NCBI GenBank assembly: GCA_934157205.1
Contig: CAKPHJ010000005.1
Coordinates: forward strand, 1-64,000
DNA: 64,000 nucleotides
Direction of reading: 5' to 3'
Source: an uncultured Clostridia bacterium
GTDB taxonomy: Bacteria; Bacillota; Clostridia; TANB77; CAG-508
The translations under genes and the position numbers were made by a program. Of the stretch, positions 1-8,575 are shown in pieces (within the stretch, counting starts at the first letter, position 1; each line of letters begins with the position of its first letter). The notes beneath the pieces were generated by a model. The model saw only the letters and a program-made list of their open reading frames with translations, was not told where the DNA came from and made no database searches.

Positions 1-3000
1 CTCTTAATTCTATTAATCTTTCCAACAATTTTATAGTTTCTTCATCACGCATACCTTTGCTGGCTTTTTTCAACAATTTCACTGCATAATTTTTTTGACT
101 TCCAAATGGATAATCTAACGTCACTCCTGCTTCTTCCATTACTTTATCCATATCTATATGGCATTCTTCTTTTATATCTGCTAATGTCTTGTAAATTATT
201 TTACGATTTTCTCGTCTTATATATGTAATTTCATTCAACTCTACCCCTTGTTTTGCTAGTGCTTCACATACTCTTACAAATGTTGCCATTGCACTTTCTT
301 TTTCTCTCTCATTAATCTCATTATCTAATTCAATATAGTCTCTTAATACACCCTCAACTTCAAATGGGTTAAATTCATATTTACTTTTTCTTGTTTTTGT
401 AATTGGAGGAAAGTCTATGTCCCATAAATCGATTTCGCTTGCTAGATTAATAATTTCTTGTATTCTATTTTTTTCTTCATCATCTAATTGTGGATATTCA
501 TCAAATCCATCTAAATATTTACTATATTTACTTTGTATTTTTCTTAATACTGCATAATAATGTTGTTCTTGTTTATTTGAACTATCTCTATTTGGAAGCA
601 TTCCATCATGTTCATTTATCCAATCTGTTATAATTATTAAAGCTTCTAAATCATCTATTGGTTCACTATTTTCAAATTCTTTTTCTATTTTAACTGTTAA
701 AGTATTATTGGCTAAGTCCATTACTACTGGTCTTTTATCATCTGGTAATGGGTTATCTTCATCTAGAGCATATATGACTCTTCCTATTTGTTGTAAATAT
801 AAAATTCTAGAATTTTCATCTAATGCTCTAAACCAAATAATTCCATCTACTCCTTCTATATGTAGTCCTTCATTTGCTTTGTTCATTACAACCATAAATT
901 TAGTTTCTTCTGAATTATCTGATTCGAATGCCTCTAATTCTTCTTTGTTTTTATCTTTACTATAACTTCCAAGTAATGAATGTAATTGTGGTACAATATC
1001 TGTTCCATCAAATACTTTACTCAGATATTCTTGATATGCCTGTATTTTATCTTCACCTGTTTTTGTTCCAATTCTGTTTCCATCTTCATCTTCAATTTCG
1101 CCTTGATCTGTTACAGGAATAAATACAATATATTTTCCACCTTTTTTTACGTTCTGCCTTAATATTTCCTCTTTTCCAATTCCACTATCAAGATTTTTTC
1201 TGGCTTCTTCTTCAAGCTGTTTTCTTGCTTCTTCTCCTATTTCGGCATCTATTTCTCTATTTATTTTTTGTCTTAATTCATTATATTTTTTAAATTCTTC
1301 TGCTCTTTTAGATTCATCTTCAATATCATCAATTTTTGCTCTTAATTCATCCATTTTACCTAATGAAATCAAATCATATTTACAATAAACAAGTTTTGGG
1401 TTTACAACATATCCCATTCTTATTGCATTTTCTAATGTCATATTAGATGCTAGATGTTTTCTTTGCTTTACTTCTTCATCTGTATATCCTAATTTTTTAG
1501 CTGTTTCATCTGCCATGTCTCTTCCATCAACATCCCTTACAGGTGTAGCTGTTATTCCCAATACTTTTACATCTTCATTTTGATTATCTAATAATCCATC
1601 AATTTTTCCTTCCCATTCTTTAGCCCCTGTTCTATGCAATTCGTCTAATACAATCATTCCATATTGTTCTTTTATTACTTCTTGTCCTCTTTTGGCAAGT
1701 AATCCTGAATATGTTTCAAATGTTATATTAGGAAATATTTCTGCAATTATTTCATCTTCTGTTTTTCCAACTGTATCTTGTTTTCCATGTATATATTTTA
1801 TAATATATTTTTTAATCTGATTTAAAATTTCATCTTGTGGTGCTAAATACAGCATTTTTTCATTTGGGTGTTCTTTTACATATTTTTGCATTTGCGCTAA
1901 GGCAACAAAACTCTTTCCAGCCCCTGTAGGTAAAATTACTTGTGCAAATTTATGGTCTTCAAATATTTTATTTACATTATCATAAGCTCTTTGTTGATAA
2001 TCTTTCAATCGTATTTCTGTATTTTCTACATCATAATATCCTAAAAATCTTTCAACCAATTCTATATTAATATTGTTTTGTAATACATCTTTTCTTGTGT
2101 TTAATAATTGTTCTAAATTACCTTTTTCATATTCTTCATAAAATCCTTGCCTTGTAGCAATATTCAATAAAATTGTCGGTATTTGTTTGGTATCAACTCC
2201 TGATCGTTTTAAATTTTCATATATGTCTACACAATTTTTATCTTGTAATCTTTTGATTAGTTCATTTCTTTCGTAAATTTTAAATTCTTCTATTCCTATT
2301 TGAGTCCAATCATATTGTGATATTATTGCTTCTGCATAATATCTTGATTTATCTATTTGTTTATTTTCTTTTGTATTTCCATATACTTTGCTTATAATTC
2401 CTTGAACATCTGAAAATCCACCATTTTTTAAAATATTTTCAAGTTCTTCTGATGATAGTTTTTTTATTTCGTCTGCTAATATTTGTTCATCTTTTGATAA
2501 ATTTAAATTAACAGACTCACTTAATTTAACTCCTTTTCCACTTTTTCTTGATATTATTTCTGGTTCTATTCTAAATCCATTTTCTTTTATATATTCTATC
2601 GTTTCATTAAATTTAGAATCATTCCCTAATATTTGTTTTAAACATTCTGATAGTTTTATTGCATTTTGTCTTGCTTTGCTTAAATAAAACATATTTTTTA
2701 CAATAGAATTTGCTTTACCATATTCAACTGTTCCATCTGTTAATTCATAAATTTCCTCTATTGATACATTATCTTTTAGTCCAAAATCAATTTCTGATAT
2801 TTCAGGAATTTCTTTACCTTTTTGTACTGCATCTAATAACGCTCTTTTGATTTCTTCTACTTTACTTTTATCGATTCCATCTATTTGTTGTATTAAAGCA
2901 AATAAATCAATTACCTCTTTTTGAACTTCAATTATTTCATTTTGTTTTATTTCTCCATAATGTATTATTTCTGTAGATGAAAATGCATTTCCTATTGTTT

Positions 3001-3742
3001 CTCTTAATTTCGAATTTGAAGAATGTGGTATTACATGTTTTAAAATTTCTTCATTTTCTAATACTGCAAGTTTTGCATATACTTTATTTACTTCTAATAA
3101 TTGTTCTTCATTTAGAGCTTGATAACTACTAATTCTTGATTTTGGTGAACTGTATTTAATACCTTTTCTTAGATGTGCTTTACTTGGGTTTACTTCTTCT
3201 TTTTTAGCAGTATATCTTTTGGTAATTATTTCTTGTAATTGCTTTATTTCACTGGCCTTGTCTATGTTTGAAAATATATCTAATATTTTACTTTTTAATT
3301 CTTCTGGTAGTTCTTCTAATGCTTGTTCTATTCTAGCATATAATTCTTGTAGCATATATTGTCCTGCTTCAACTGTTTGTTCTCCAAATTCTTTTTTGGG
3401 AATTTTTATCATTACATATGTATCTTTATATGAACCTCTTCCATAATTTATAGTAATGTTAGCGTTACTTGCCAAAGATATGCAATTTGTATCTTTTCTA
3501 TAATGTATTTTTATATGATCATATATTTCTTCAAGTGTTAATTTTGAATTTTCTGTATATTTTGTTTTTCCTTCATATCTTTCTCTATCTGTTCTAATTT
3601 GCTCTATTTTTCCATTTGAAGACATAGTTATTCCTTGTTCAATGTCTCTATTATCTGCCATATTTAATGCTCTAAAGAAATAATAATTTTCTTCATCACT
3701 AATTATATTAAATTTTTCTATGTCTAAAATTTCTTTATTCAT
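1..3742 (-). CDS. Giant SF2 DEAD/DEAH-type helicase, truncated by window edge
   Basis: The frame is open from an ATG at 3742 (preceded by AGGGAGAT) to the window edge, about 1,247 codons with no stop. Superfamily 2 helicase motifs are clear. Walker A LPTGAGKS lies near residue 605, motif II VLDELHRTG near 697, motif III GITATPVRD near 730 and motif VI QIGRVIYALD near 985. After the helicase core a segment with I-x-W and later glycine/proline spacing resembles the helicase-associated repeats of large clostridial helicases. The first 130 residues form a separate domain with FFRALN, ISLASNANI and a conserved KIPKKEFGE. This loosely resembles an ADP-ribosyltransferase R-S-E layout, which is inference only. 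The middle (residues 150-580) is helical and unassigned. A role in DNA or RNA remodelling, or in defence, is possible. It contains no CGG codon. Helicase call sure; biological role unknown. Confidence 0.85.
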   Translation of the reverse strand, partial: MNKEILDIEKFNIISDEENYYFFRALNMADNRDIEQGITMSSNGKIEQIRTDRERYEGKTKYTENSKLTLEEIYDHIKIHYRKDTNCISLASNANITINYGRGSYKDTYVMIKIPKKEFGEQTVEAGQYMLQELYARIEQALEELPEELKSKILDIFSNIDKASEIKQLQEIITKRYTAKKEEVNPSKAHLRKGIKYSSPKSRISSYQALNEEQLLEVNKVYAKLAVLENEEILKHVIPHSSNSKLRETIGNAFSSTEIIHYGEIKQNEIIEVQKEVIDLFALIQQIDGIDKSKVEEIKRALLDAVQKGKEIPEISEIDFGLKDNVSIEEIYELTDGTVEYGKANSIVKNMFYLSKARQNAIKLSECLKQILGNDSKFNETIEYIKENGFRIEPEIISRKSGKGVKLSESVNLNLSKDEQILADEIKKLSSEELENILKNGGFSDVQGIISKVYGNTKENKQIDKSRYYAEAIISQYDWTQIGIEEFKIYERNELIKRLQDKNCVDIYENLKRSGVDTKQIPTILLNIATRQGFYEEYEKGNLEQLLNTRKDVLQNNINIELVERFLGYYDVENTEIRLKDYQQRAYDNVNKIFEDHKFAQVILPTGAGKSFVALAQMQKYVKEHPNEKMLYLAPQDEILNQIKKYIIKYIHGKQDTVGKTEDEIIAEIFPNITFETYSGLLAKRGQEVIKEQYGMIVLDELHRTGAKEWEGKIDGLLDNQNEDVKVLGITATPVRDVDGRDMADETAKKLGYTDEEVKQRKHLASNMTLENAIRMGYVVNPKLVYCKYDLISLGKMDELRAKIDDIEDESKRAEEFKKYNELRQKINREIDAEIGEEARKQLEEEARKNLDSGIGKEEILRQNVKKGGKYIVFIPVTDQGEIEDEDGNRIGTKTGEDKIQAYQEYLSKVFDGTDIVPQLHSLLGSYSKDKNKEELEAFESDNSEETKFMVVMNKANEGLHIEGVDGIIWFRALDENSRILYLQQIGRVIYALDEDNPLPDDKRPVVMDLANNTLTVKIEKEFENSEPIDDLEALIIITDWINEHDGMLPNRDSSNKQEQHYYAVLRKIQSKYSKYLDGFDEYPQLDDEEKNRIQEIINLASEIDLWDIDFPPITKTRKSKYEFNPFEVEGVLRDYIELDNEINEREKESAMATFVRVCEALAKQGVELNEITYIRRENRKIIYKTLADIKEECHIDMDKVMEEAGVTLDYPFGSQKNYAVKLLKKASKGMRDEETIKLLERLIELR

Positions 3743-3826
3743 TATTTATCTCCCTAAAATACAAACGTTCTTTCTTTATAATTACTCGTTTATTTTATCA
3801 TTTTTATGAGTGATTGTAAATATATT

Positions 3827-3858
3827 TACTAACAGTTCAAAAATCTACTAACAGTTCA
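3827..3858 (+). repeat. Two direct repeats upstream of the export-protein promoter
   Basis: The 13-mer TACTAACAGTTCA occurs at 3827-3839 and again at 3846-3858, a 19-bp period. It lies just upstream of the probable promoter at 3876-3904 and between the divergent helicase and export genes. It could be a pair of operator half-sites for a regulator acting on either gene. Function is inferred from position only. Confidence 0.5.
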
Positions 3859-3875
3859 GAAATTTTCCGTAATCA

Positions 3876-3904
3876 TTGATTTTTTAAAATGGATATGATA
3901 AAAT
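3876..3904 (+). promoter_or_regulatory. Probable sigma-A promoter
   Basis: TTGATT at 3876-3881 and TAAAAT at 3899-3904 are separated by 17 bp. They lie 31 bp upstream of the start of the small export-family gene. A TCCGTAA heptamer sits at 3866-3872, just upstream. Confidence 0.55.
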
Positions 3905-3934
3905 TCATACATAAATTAAGAAAGAGGACTAAAA

Positions 3935-4417
3935 ATGCAAAGTTTACCACTTATATTAAAATATTTATTTACATTAATACTTGGTGCAACTCCTATTATT
4001 GAGCTAAGGTATGCTGCTATAATTGCACAATATGCTTTTGGTTTAACACCACTTCAAGCTTTTATTTGTGGTTTAATAGGAAATATTATTCCTGTATATT
4101 TTATTGTTAAATATATAAGACCATTGTTTGATTTTTTTGGTAGATGGAAATTTTTCAAAAAAATTATAGACTGGGCTTCTGAAAAAGCAACCAAAAAAAT
4201 TGCTGAAAGTGAAAAATTGCAAAACTATACTGCTCTAGGATTATTTCTTTTTGTAGCAGTTCCTATTCCAACTACTGGTGCATGGGTTGGATCTTTAATT
4301 GCTAATTTTTTAGACATGCCACCAAAAAAAGCTGTACCTCCAATTATTTTAGGTGTTATAGTTGCTGGGTGTATTACAGTTGCTGCTAATGGTGGAATTC
4401 AATATTTATTTAGCTAA
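3935..4417 (+). CDS. Small multidrug export family membrane protein (COG2426-like)
   Basis: This is a 160-residue integral membrane protein with about four hydrophobic helices. It carries the family signature GATPIIELRYAAII near residue 17 and PIPTTGAWVGSL near residue 110. These two re-entrant, proline-containing segments are typical of the small multidrug export (Sm_multidrug_ex, DedA-related) family. The family name is historical and the true substrate is unknown. Between them lies a short basic amphipathic stretch (RWKFFKK). The start is set by AAGAAAGAGG ten bases upstream. The gene is transcribed alone, divergently from the giant helicase, and is followed by repeat-derived hairpins. Confidence 0.8.
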   Translation: MQSLPLILKYLFTLILGATPIIELRYAAIIAQYAFGLTPLQAFICGLIGNIIPVYFIVKYIRPLFDFFGRWKFFKKIIDWASEKATKKIAESEKLQNYTALGLFLFVAVPIPTTGAWVGSLIANFLDMPPKKAVPPIILGVIVAGCITVAANGGIQYLFS

Positions 4418-4427
4418 ATTTTTCACA

Positions 4428-4488
4428 CCATAAAAGCTACAACCATTAGCCCTTTGAGTTTTCTTCTTTTTGTCGAAAACTCAAATTA
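4428..4488 (-). repeat. Dispersed intergenic repeat, copy 1
   Basis: Read on the minus strand this copy has a stem TTTGAGTTTTC / GAAAACTCAAA with a loop beginning GACAAAAAG, then AGGGCTAA, then TTGTAGCTTTTAT. The same order of blocks recurs at 50788-50850 and 56708-56770, and partially at 29552-29587. It is not followed by a clean U-tract in either direction, so it is not simply a terminator. Confidence 0.6.
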
Positions 4489-4493
4489 AGCAA

Positions 4494-4549
4494 GAATAAA
4501 AGCGGACATTAATAATAAGTACTAATATTATTAATGTCCGCTTTTATTC
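4494..4549. repeat. 24-bp perfect inverted repeat
   Basis: Arms at 4494-4517 and 4526-4549 are perfect reverse complements around an 8-base loop, with the core AGCGGACATTAATAATA. The right-arm core ATTAATGTCCGCTTTT recurs as a solo half at 6565-6580. It could serve as a bidirectional terminator between the export gene and the convergent AI-2E transporter gene, but lacks a strong U-tract on the plus strand. Confidence 0.6.
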
Positions 4550-4584
4550 TATGCTAGGAAAATTCTACGTTGGTATTTAAAATT

Positions 4585-5761
4585 TTATTTTGCCTCATTT
4601 AAAATTCTTTCAGTTCTTTTTAAATCTCTTTGTTTTCTTCTTTTTGCAATTATTTTATAATCTACATAATCTTCAACAATAATTCTTATAACTGCAATTG
4701 CTGGAACAGCTAAAAACATACCCAATATTCCAAAATATGCCCCACCTACTGTTATTGCAAAAATTACAAGTAATGGGCTTATTCTCAATGATTGTCCTAT
4801 TATTTTAGGGTTAATTATATTTGCGTCTATTTGTTGTAATAAAATTGTTATAATTAGCATCCATATTGCTTGGTTTATTCCTCCTGTAATTATTGTTATT
4901 ATTGCTGATAATCCAACTGCTATAATAGCTCCTATATATGGAATCATATTAAATAGTCCTATAAAGAATCCTAATAATGGTGCATATTTTACTTTCATTA
5001 TTGATAATGCTATTGTAACTAAAATTCCAACAATAACTGCGTCTAAAAATTGACTTGCTATAAATTTAAAAAATATTTCGTTTGAATTATTAAAATATTT
5101 TCCAACATTTTTATATGTTTTTTCTTTAAAAATTGCTTCTGCTAATTTTCTAGCAAATTTAAATATTGTATCTCTACCTGATAATATATAAATGGAAACA
5201 ATGACTGCTACAAATACATTAAATATACTTGTTACAGCATTTATTGCTCCTGATATATAATCAAATATTTTTTCAATGCTTAAATACTGTTTTATATCTA
5301 TTTGTTGTATTGTTTTCACAGCTTCATTTACTATTTGTACCTTTATTATTGAGTCTTCTGGTAAAGAATTATATTTTTGCATTATTTTTTCATAATATCC
5401 GTGGTACATTATTTATTAAATCAACTATGCTTTCTAAAACAACTGGTAATATAAAGTTTATTAAAATAATTATTAATAACATAATTATTAAATATACTGA
5501 AAATATACTTAATGATCTTGCTCTTTTTGAGAGAATTTTTAACTTTGATTTTTTATATGCTTCTTCTATTTTTTTACATGGCATATATATTAAATATGCA
5601 ATAAATATTCCTGCAAAAAATGGTGTTATTATCTCAAAAAAAGTATTTAGAACTCCCATAATACTTGAAAAATTATCTAATGCTTTATATACAATTATTG
5701 TTGCTACCATAAGTGAAAACCAGTATATCCACTTTTTTCCATGGTTTTTTATTTCATTCAT
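4585..5761 (-). CDS. AI-2E family transporter, interrupted by a +1 shift at CGG
   Basis: Two overlapping minus-strand frames together make one AI-2E/permease-type membrane protein of about 392 residues, normal for the family. The first frame (5761 down to 5399) gives four N-terminal helices and a cytoplasmic KKIEEAYKKSK loop. It runs into the stop TGA three codons after CGG. The +1 frame continues from 5397 with YYEKIMQKYNSLP, the periplasmic-type helical domain, and then the conserved C-terminal core GFFIGLFNMIPYIGA and a VGGAYFGILG motif. The break lies exactly at CGG (5401-5399), the only in-frame CGG in the gene. The family includes AI-2 exporters and Na+/H+ antiporters, so the substrate is unknown. 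If CGG shifts the frame the gene is functional. Otherwise it is a recent pseudogene. Confidence 0.75.
5398..5401 (-). other. Putative +1 frameshift site CGGA (AI-2E transporter)
   Basis: On the minus strand the zero frame reads CCA CGG ATA TTA TGA. Taking CGGA as four bases gives CCA CGGA TAT TAT GAA and restores the downstream frame. CGG is codon 121 of the gene. Confidence 0.65.
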
Positions 5762-5780
5762 TTTATCATCTTCTTTCTAT

Positions 5781-6533
5781 TTAAAATATTTCTAATCCTA
5801 TTGGGCAATGGTCACTACCTAAAATTTCATTATATATTGTTGCATTTTTTATTTCATTTTTTATTTTATCAGATACTATAAAATAGTCAATTCTCCAACC
5901 AACATTTTTTTCTCTTGCTTTTCCCATATATGACCACCATGTATATGATTCCGTTTTTTCTGGATATAAATATCTAAAAGTGTCTGTAAATCCTGCATTT
6001 AATAGTTGTGTCATTTTGTTTCTTTCTTCATCTGTAAATCCCGCATTTTTATGATTTGTTTTGGGATTTTTTAAATCGATTTCCTCATGTGCAACATTTA
6101 AGTCTCCACACATTATTACTGGCTTTTTTTTGTTTAATTTTGTTAAATATTTTCTTATTTCATCTTCCCATATTTGCCTATATTCTAATCTTTCAAGCTC
6201 CCTTTTTGAATTTGGAGTGTATATTGTAACTACATAATTTTTTTCAAATTCTAATGTTATTACTCTTCCCTCTTTGTCATGCTCGTCCATACCAATTCCA
6301 TATTTAATGCTTATGGGTTCTTTTTTAGTAAATATTGCTGTTCCAGAGTATCCTTTTCTTTCTGCACTATTCCAATAGCTTTTATACCCTTTAAATTCTA
6401 AGTTTATTTGTTCTGGTTGACATTTTGTTTCTTGAATGCAAAAAATGTCTGCATCAATATTTTCAAAAAAGTTTTTAAATCCTTTATTTACGCAAGCTCT
6501 TATTCCATTAACATTCCAAGATATAAGTTTCAT
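5781..6533 (-). CDS. xth: Exodeoxyribonuclease III (AP endonuclease)
   Basis: This 250-residue protein is a full-length member of the EEP nuclease family. It cleaves 5' of abasic sites and removes 3' blocking groups in base-excision repair. Visible motifs are WNVNGIRA near residue 7, IQETKCQ with the metal-binding Glu near residue 35, TIYTPNS, CGDLNVAHEEIDL with the catalytic Asp and Asn near residue 142, and the C-terminal GSDHCPIGLEI with the catalytic Asp-His. AGGAGG lies seven bases upstream of the ATG. The gene follows a solo copy of the ATTAATGTCCGC repeat half at 6565-6580 and is closely followed by the AI-2E gene. Both CGG trinucleotides in it are out of frame. Confidence 0.95.
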   Translation of the reverse strand: MKLISWNVNGIRACVNKGFKNFFENIDADIFCIQETKCQPEQINLEFKGYKSYWNSAERKGYSGTAIFTKKEPISIKYGIGMDEHDKEGRVITLEFEKNYVVTIYTPNSKRELERLEYRQIWEDEIRKYLTKLNKKKPVIMCGDLNVAHEEIDLKNPKTNHKNAGFTDEERNKMTQLLNAGFTDTFRYLYPEKTESYTWWSYMGKAREKNVGWRIDYFIVSDKIKNEIKNATIYNEILGSDHCPIGLEIF

Positions 6534-6593
6534 TTTTTCCTCCTAAAACAAAGCAACAAAAGTTATTAATGTCCGCTTTTGTTCTATTATATC

Positions 6594-6620
6594 AAAAAAA
6601 GAGTTACAACTGCAACTCTT
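6594..6620 (-). terminator. Rho-independent terminator of the 3D-domain gene
   Basis: On the minus strand AAGAGTT and AACTCTT form a stem around an 8-base loop and are followed by seven T residues. It lies six bases beyond the stop of the G5/3D protein gene. Confidence 0.8.
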
Positions 6621-6626
6621 AATTTT

Positions 6627-7568
6627 TTATTGTACCACGCTAACTGGTAAATATCTAACTCCCCATTGTAAAGCTTCTGCATGTGATCTAACAAATATAT
6701 CAATTTTATTGCCATTTACTGCTCCGCCTCTATCTTCTACTGTATATGTGTGTCCACCAATGTTTAGTTTTGTTCCATAAGCGAATTTACTAGAAGCTGC
6801 AATTGTTCTGCCTGGTGTTGCTATTGTTCCAGATGATGTTCTTCCAGTTGCTTTTCCACAACATTTACTGCATGGGCAATATGCTGTAACTTTATATGTT
6901 GTTGCTCCTGTTTGTGATAGTGAAGATGTTATAGATGTTCTTGGTAATGAACTACTTCTTGATGATGCAATTTTTTTAACTTGCACTATTTTGTTTACTG
7001 GTTCTTCTAAAACAACTTCAGATATAACTGTTTTTTCAATTTCTACTTCGTTTTGATATTTTACTTTGTATGTTATTTCTTTTATTCCGTCTTTTCCTTC
7101 TTGTAACACTTTGTTTGTTGTGTTTGATGTGTCTGATATAGTATTTTTTGTAATTGTTTCATATGGTATTGCTACTTGTTCTACTACTATTTTTTCTGTG
7201 ATTGGTGCATAATTTTCTAGTAATTGGTTTAATGTTGTTTCTACACCTTCTTCAGATATTTTTGCTATTTGAACTTCGTTATATGTTTTGTCTGTGATTT
7301 TTATTGTTTGCCCTGCTGTTATTTCACTTTCAGAATCTGGTACTGTTTTTTGGTTTTCTTCTAAGATTATATTGTTTTCTTTTAATATTTCTGATACTTT
7401 TGTTTTTGATGTTAATACTGTCATTTCATATCCATTTTGTAGTTCTATTTTAACATCGTTTAAATTTGTTTTTACTGCCATAACTCCTATTCCTGAGATT
7501 AATATTAGGATAATAGTTATGCAGATTATTTTCATTATAGAAATTGAAGCTTTTTCTTCTTTTTTCAT
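6627..7568 (-). CDS. G5/3D-domain cell-wall protein (YabE/YocH-like)
   Basis: This 313-residue exported protein has an N-terminal membrane anchor or signal (residues 13-33). A ubiquitin-like DUF348 segment follows at about 40-95, then a G5 domain at about 100-190 with GKDGIKEITYKV. The C-terminal 3D domain carries VTAYCPCSKCCG and VEDRGGAVNGNKIDIFV, with the conserved Asp residues of the double-psi beta-barrel. Related proteins (YabE, YocH, resuscitation factors) cleave peptidoglycan glycan strands. The CPCSKCCG cysteines are common in clostridial members. AAAGGAGG lies 10 bases before the ATG. It is monocistronic with its own terminator at 6594-6620. Confidence 0.88.
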   Translation of the reverse strand: MKKEEKASISIMKIICITIILILISGIGVMAVKTNLNDVKIELQNGYEMTVLTSKTKVSEILKENNIILEENQKTVPDSESEITAGQTIKITDKTYNEVQIAKISEEGVETTLNQLLENYAPITEKIVVEQVAIPYETITKNTISDTSNTTNKVLQEGKDGIKEITYKVKYQNEVEIEKTVISEVVLEEPVNKIVQVKKIASSRSSSLPRTSITSSLSQTGATTYKVTAYCPCSKCCGKATGRTSSGTIATPGRTIAASSKFAYGTKLNIGGHTYTVEDRGGAVNGNKIDIFVRSHAEALQWGVRYLPVSVVQ

Positions 7569-7721
7569 ATAAATAATTACCTCCTTTTTGGCAACAAAGT
7601 TATTATACTATTTTTTTTCTTTTTTGTCAAATTTTGAATAACTTCCCTATTGTCCTAGGCATACTTGTTTTTGCTCGATTGTATTTATTTTCCATATGTT
7701 TCAAACCTGTACTATTATTAT

Positions 7722-7816
7722 ATTCAATGTTTTTTAAATTATTACTAGATTATGTTTAGAAAACATTGAAAATATAATTTTAAAATTCAATGAGAAATAG
7801 TGAATGAAAAAATTTA
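7722..7816 (+). repeat. Degenerate partial copy of the 16.8-kb inverted-repeat element
   Basis: GAAAACATTGAA, TATAATTTT, AAATTCAATGA, GTGAATG and AAAAATTTA appear here in the same order and spacing as in the left half of the element at 16829-17094. A short hairpin is formed by TTCAATGTTTT near 7723 and AAAACATTGAA near 7760. No coding sequence is visible in 7569-8026 apart from this and the leader described separately. Confidence 0.55.
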
Positions 7817-7837
7817 CTCCTCATTACTGTTTTTTAT

Positions 7838-7866
7838 TTGACATTAAAGTAAATATGTATTATAAT
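7838..7866 (+). promoter_or_regulatory. Consensus sigma-A promoter with long leader
   Basis: TTGACA at 7838-7843 and TATAAT at 7861-7866 are exact consensus boxes separated by 17 bp. A transcript starting near 7873 would have a leader of about 150 nt before the lipoprotein ATG at 8027. The leader holds an inverted repeat ATGTACAT (near 7889 and 7911) and a hairpin CTTTCTGGC / GCCAG-AGAAAG (near 7980-8010) just before the ribosome binding site. Confidence 0.75.
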
Positions 7867-8026
7867 AAATTATGTAAATTTTTGATAGATGTACATATAA
7901 TTCTATATTATGTACATACACAAAAAGAAAGGTGTGGTAAATTTTAAAAATACAAAAAAGGAAGTAATCCATCGTTTGTCTTTCTGGCACTTGTAGCCAG
8001 ATTATAGAAAGGAAAAGGAAAACAAC

Positions 8027-8326
8027 ATGAAATTTATGAAAACACTGATTTGTTTAATTATTTCTGCACTATTGATTATTTTTCTATCGGCTTGTGACGA
8101 AACGGATTATTATTCCGAGACTGATCAAGACTCTAACATCATAACAGGTGCCGAGTATCGATTCATTAGAATCTCAAATTGGCCAAATTATGATATCGTG
8201 TATGATAAGAGAACGGGTATAGAATACATCCTTAGTCACACTCAAGATAGCTACATTTTTACAGAGTTGTTACACTCAGATGGTACCCCATATATTTATC
8301 CAAAATATGGGGAAAATGACAAGTAA
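8027..8326 (+). CDS. Small lipoprotein, unknown function (DUF6440-like tail)
   Basis: This 99-residue protein has a signal peptide ending in the lipobox LSAC (Cys near residue 23), so it is probably a lipoprotein. The mature part has YDIVYDKRTGIEYIL and then LLHSDGTPYIY, resembling the small DUF6440-type domain (a V-D-K-x-T-G-V-x-Y motif followed by D-x-x-G-x-P). Codon use looks less AT-rich than its neighbours (TCG, ACG, GCC, GAC are common), which hints at transfer. It has its own near-perfect promoter at 7838-7866 and terminator at 8439-8480. A run GGAAAAGGAAAA precedes the ATG. Function unknown. Confidence 0.65.
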   Translation: MKFMKTLICLIISALLIIFLSACDETDYYSETDQDSNIITGAEYRFIRISNWPNYDIVYDKRTGIEYILSHTQDSYIFTELLHSDGTPYIYPKYGENDK

Positions 8327-8438
8327 GTGTGATTTTGCCACACTCTACATACTGTAATCGTTGAAATTGCAGTGAAAAATGGGGATAATATAAATCTGAT
8401 ATAAAAAATTATAACAGATTCTTGTACACCCCACGCTG

Positions 8439-8480
8439 ACACAGTATATACTTCATAGAAAGTATATACTGTGTTTTTTT
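8439..8480 (+). terminator. Strong rho-independent terminator
   Basis: ACACAGTATATACTT pairs with AAGTATATACTGTGT around a short loop, followed by seven T residues. It lies 113 bp beyond the lipoprotein stop and so defines a single-gene transcript. Nothing coding is visible between 8327 and 8438. Confidence 0.88.
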
Positions 8481-8522
8481 ATAAATCCTGTTAATTTATT
8501 TAATTTTGTTGTATTAAAAACA

Positions 8523-8551
8523 TTAATATGATATATTAAAATGTATATAAT
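8523..8551 (+). promoter_or_regulatory. Possible lemA-htpX promoter
   Basis: TATAAT at 8546-8551 is preceded at 17 bp by TTAATA at 8523-8528, a weak -35. It is 24 bp upstream of the lemA start, with AAGGAGG between them. Confidence 0.35.
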
Positions 8552-8575
8552 ATATTAAGTAAGGAGGAAAAAAAT

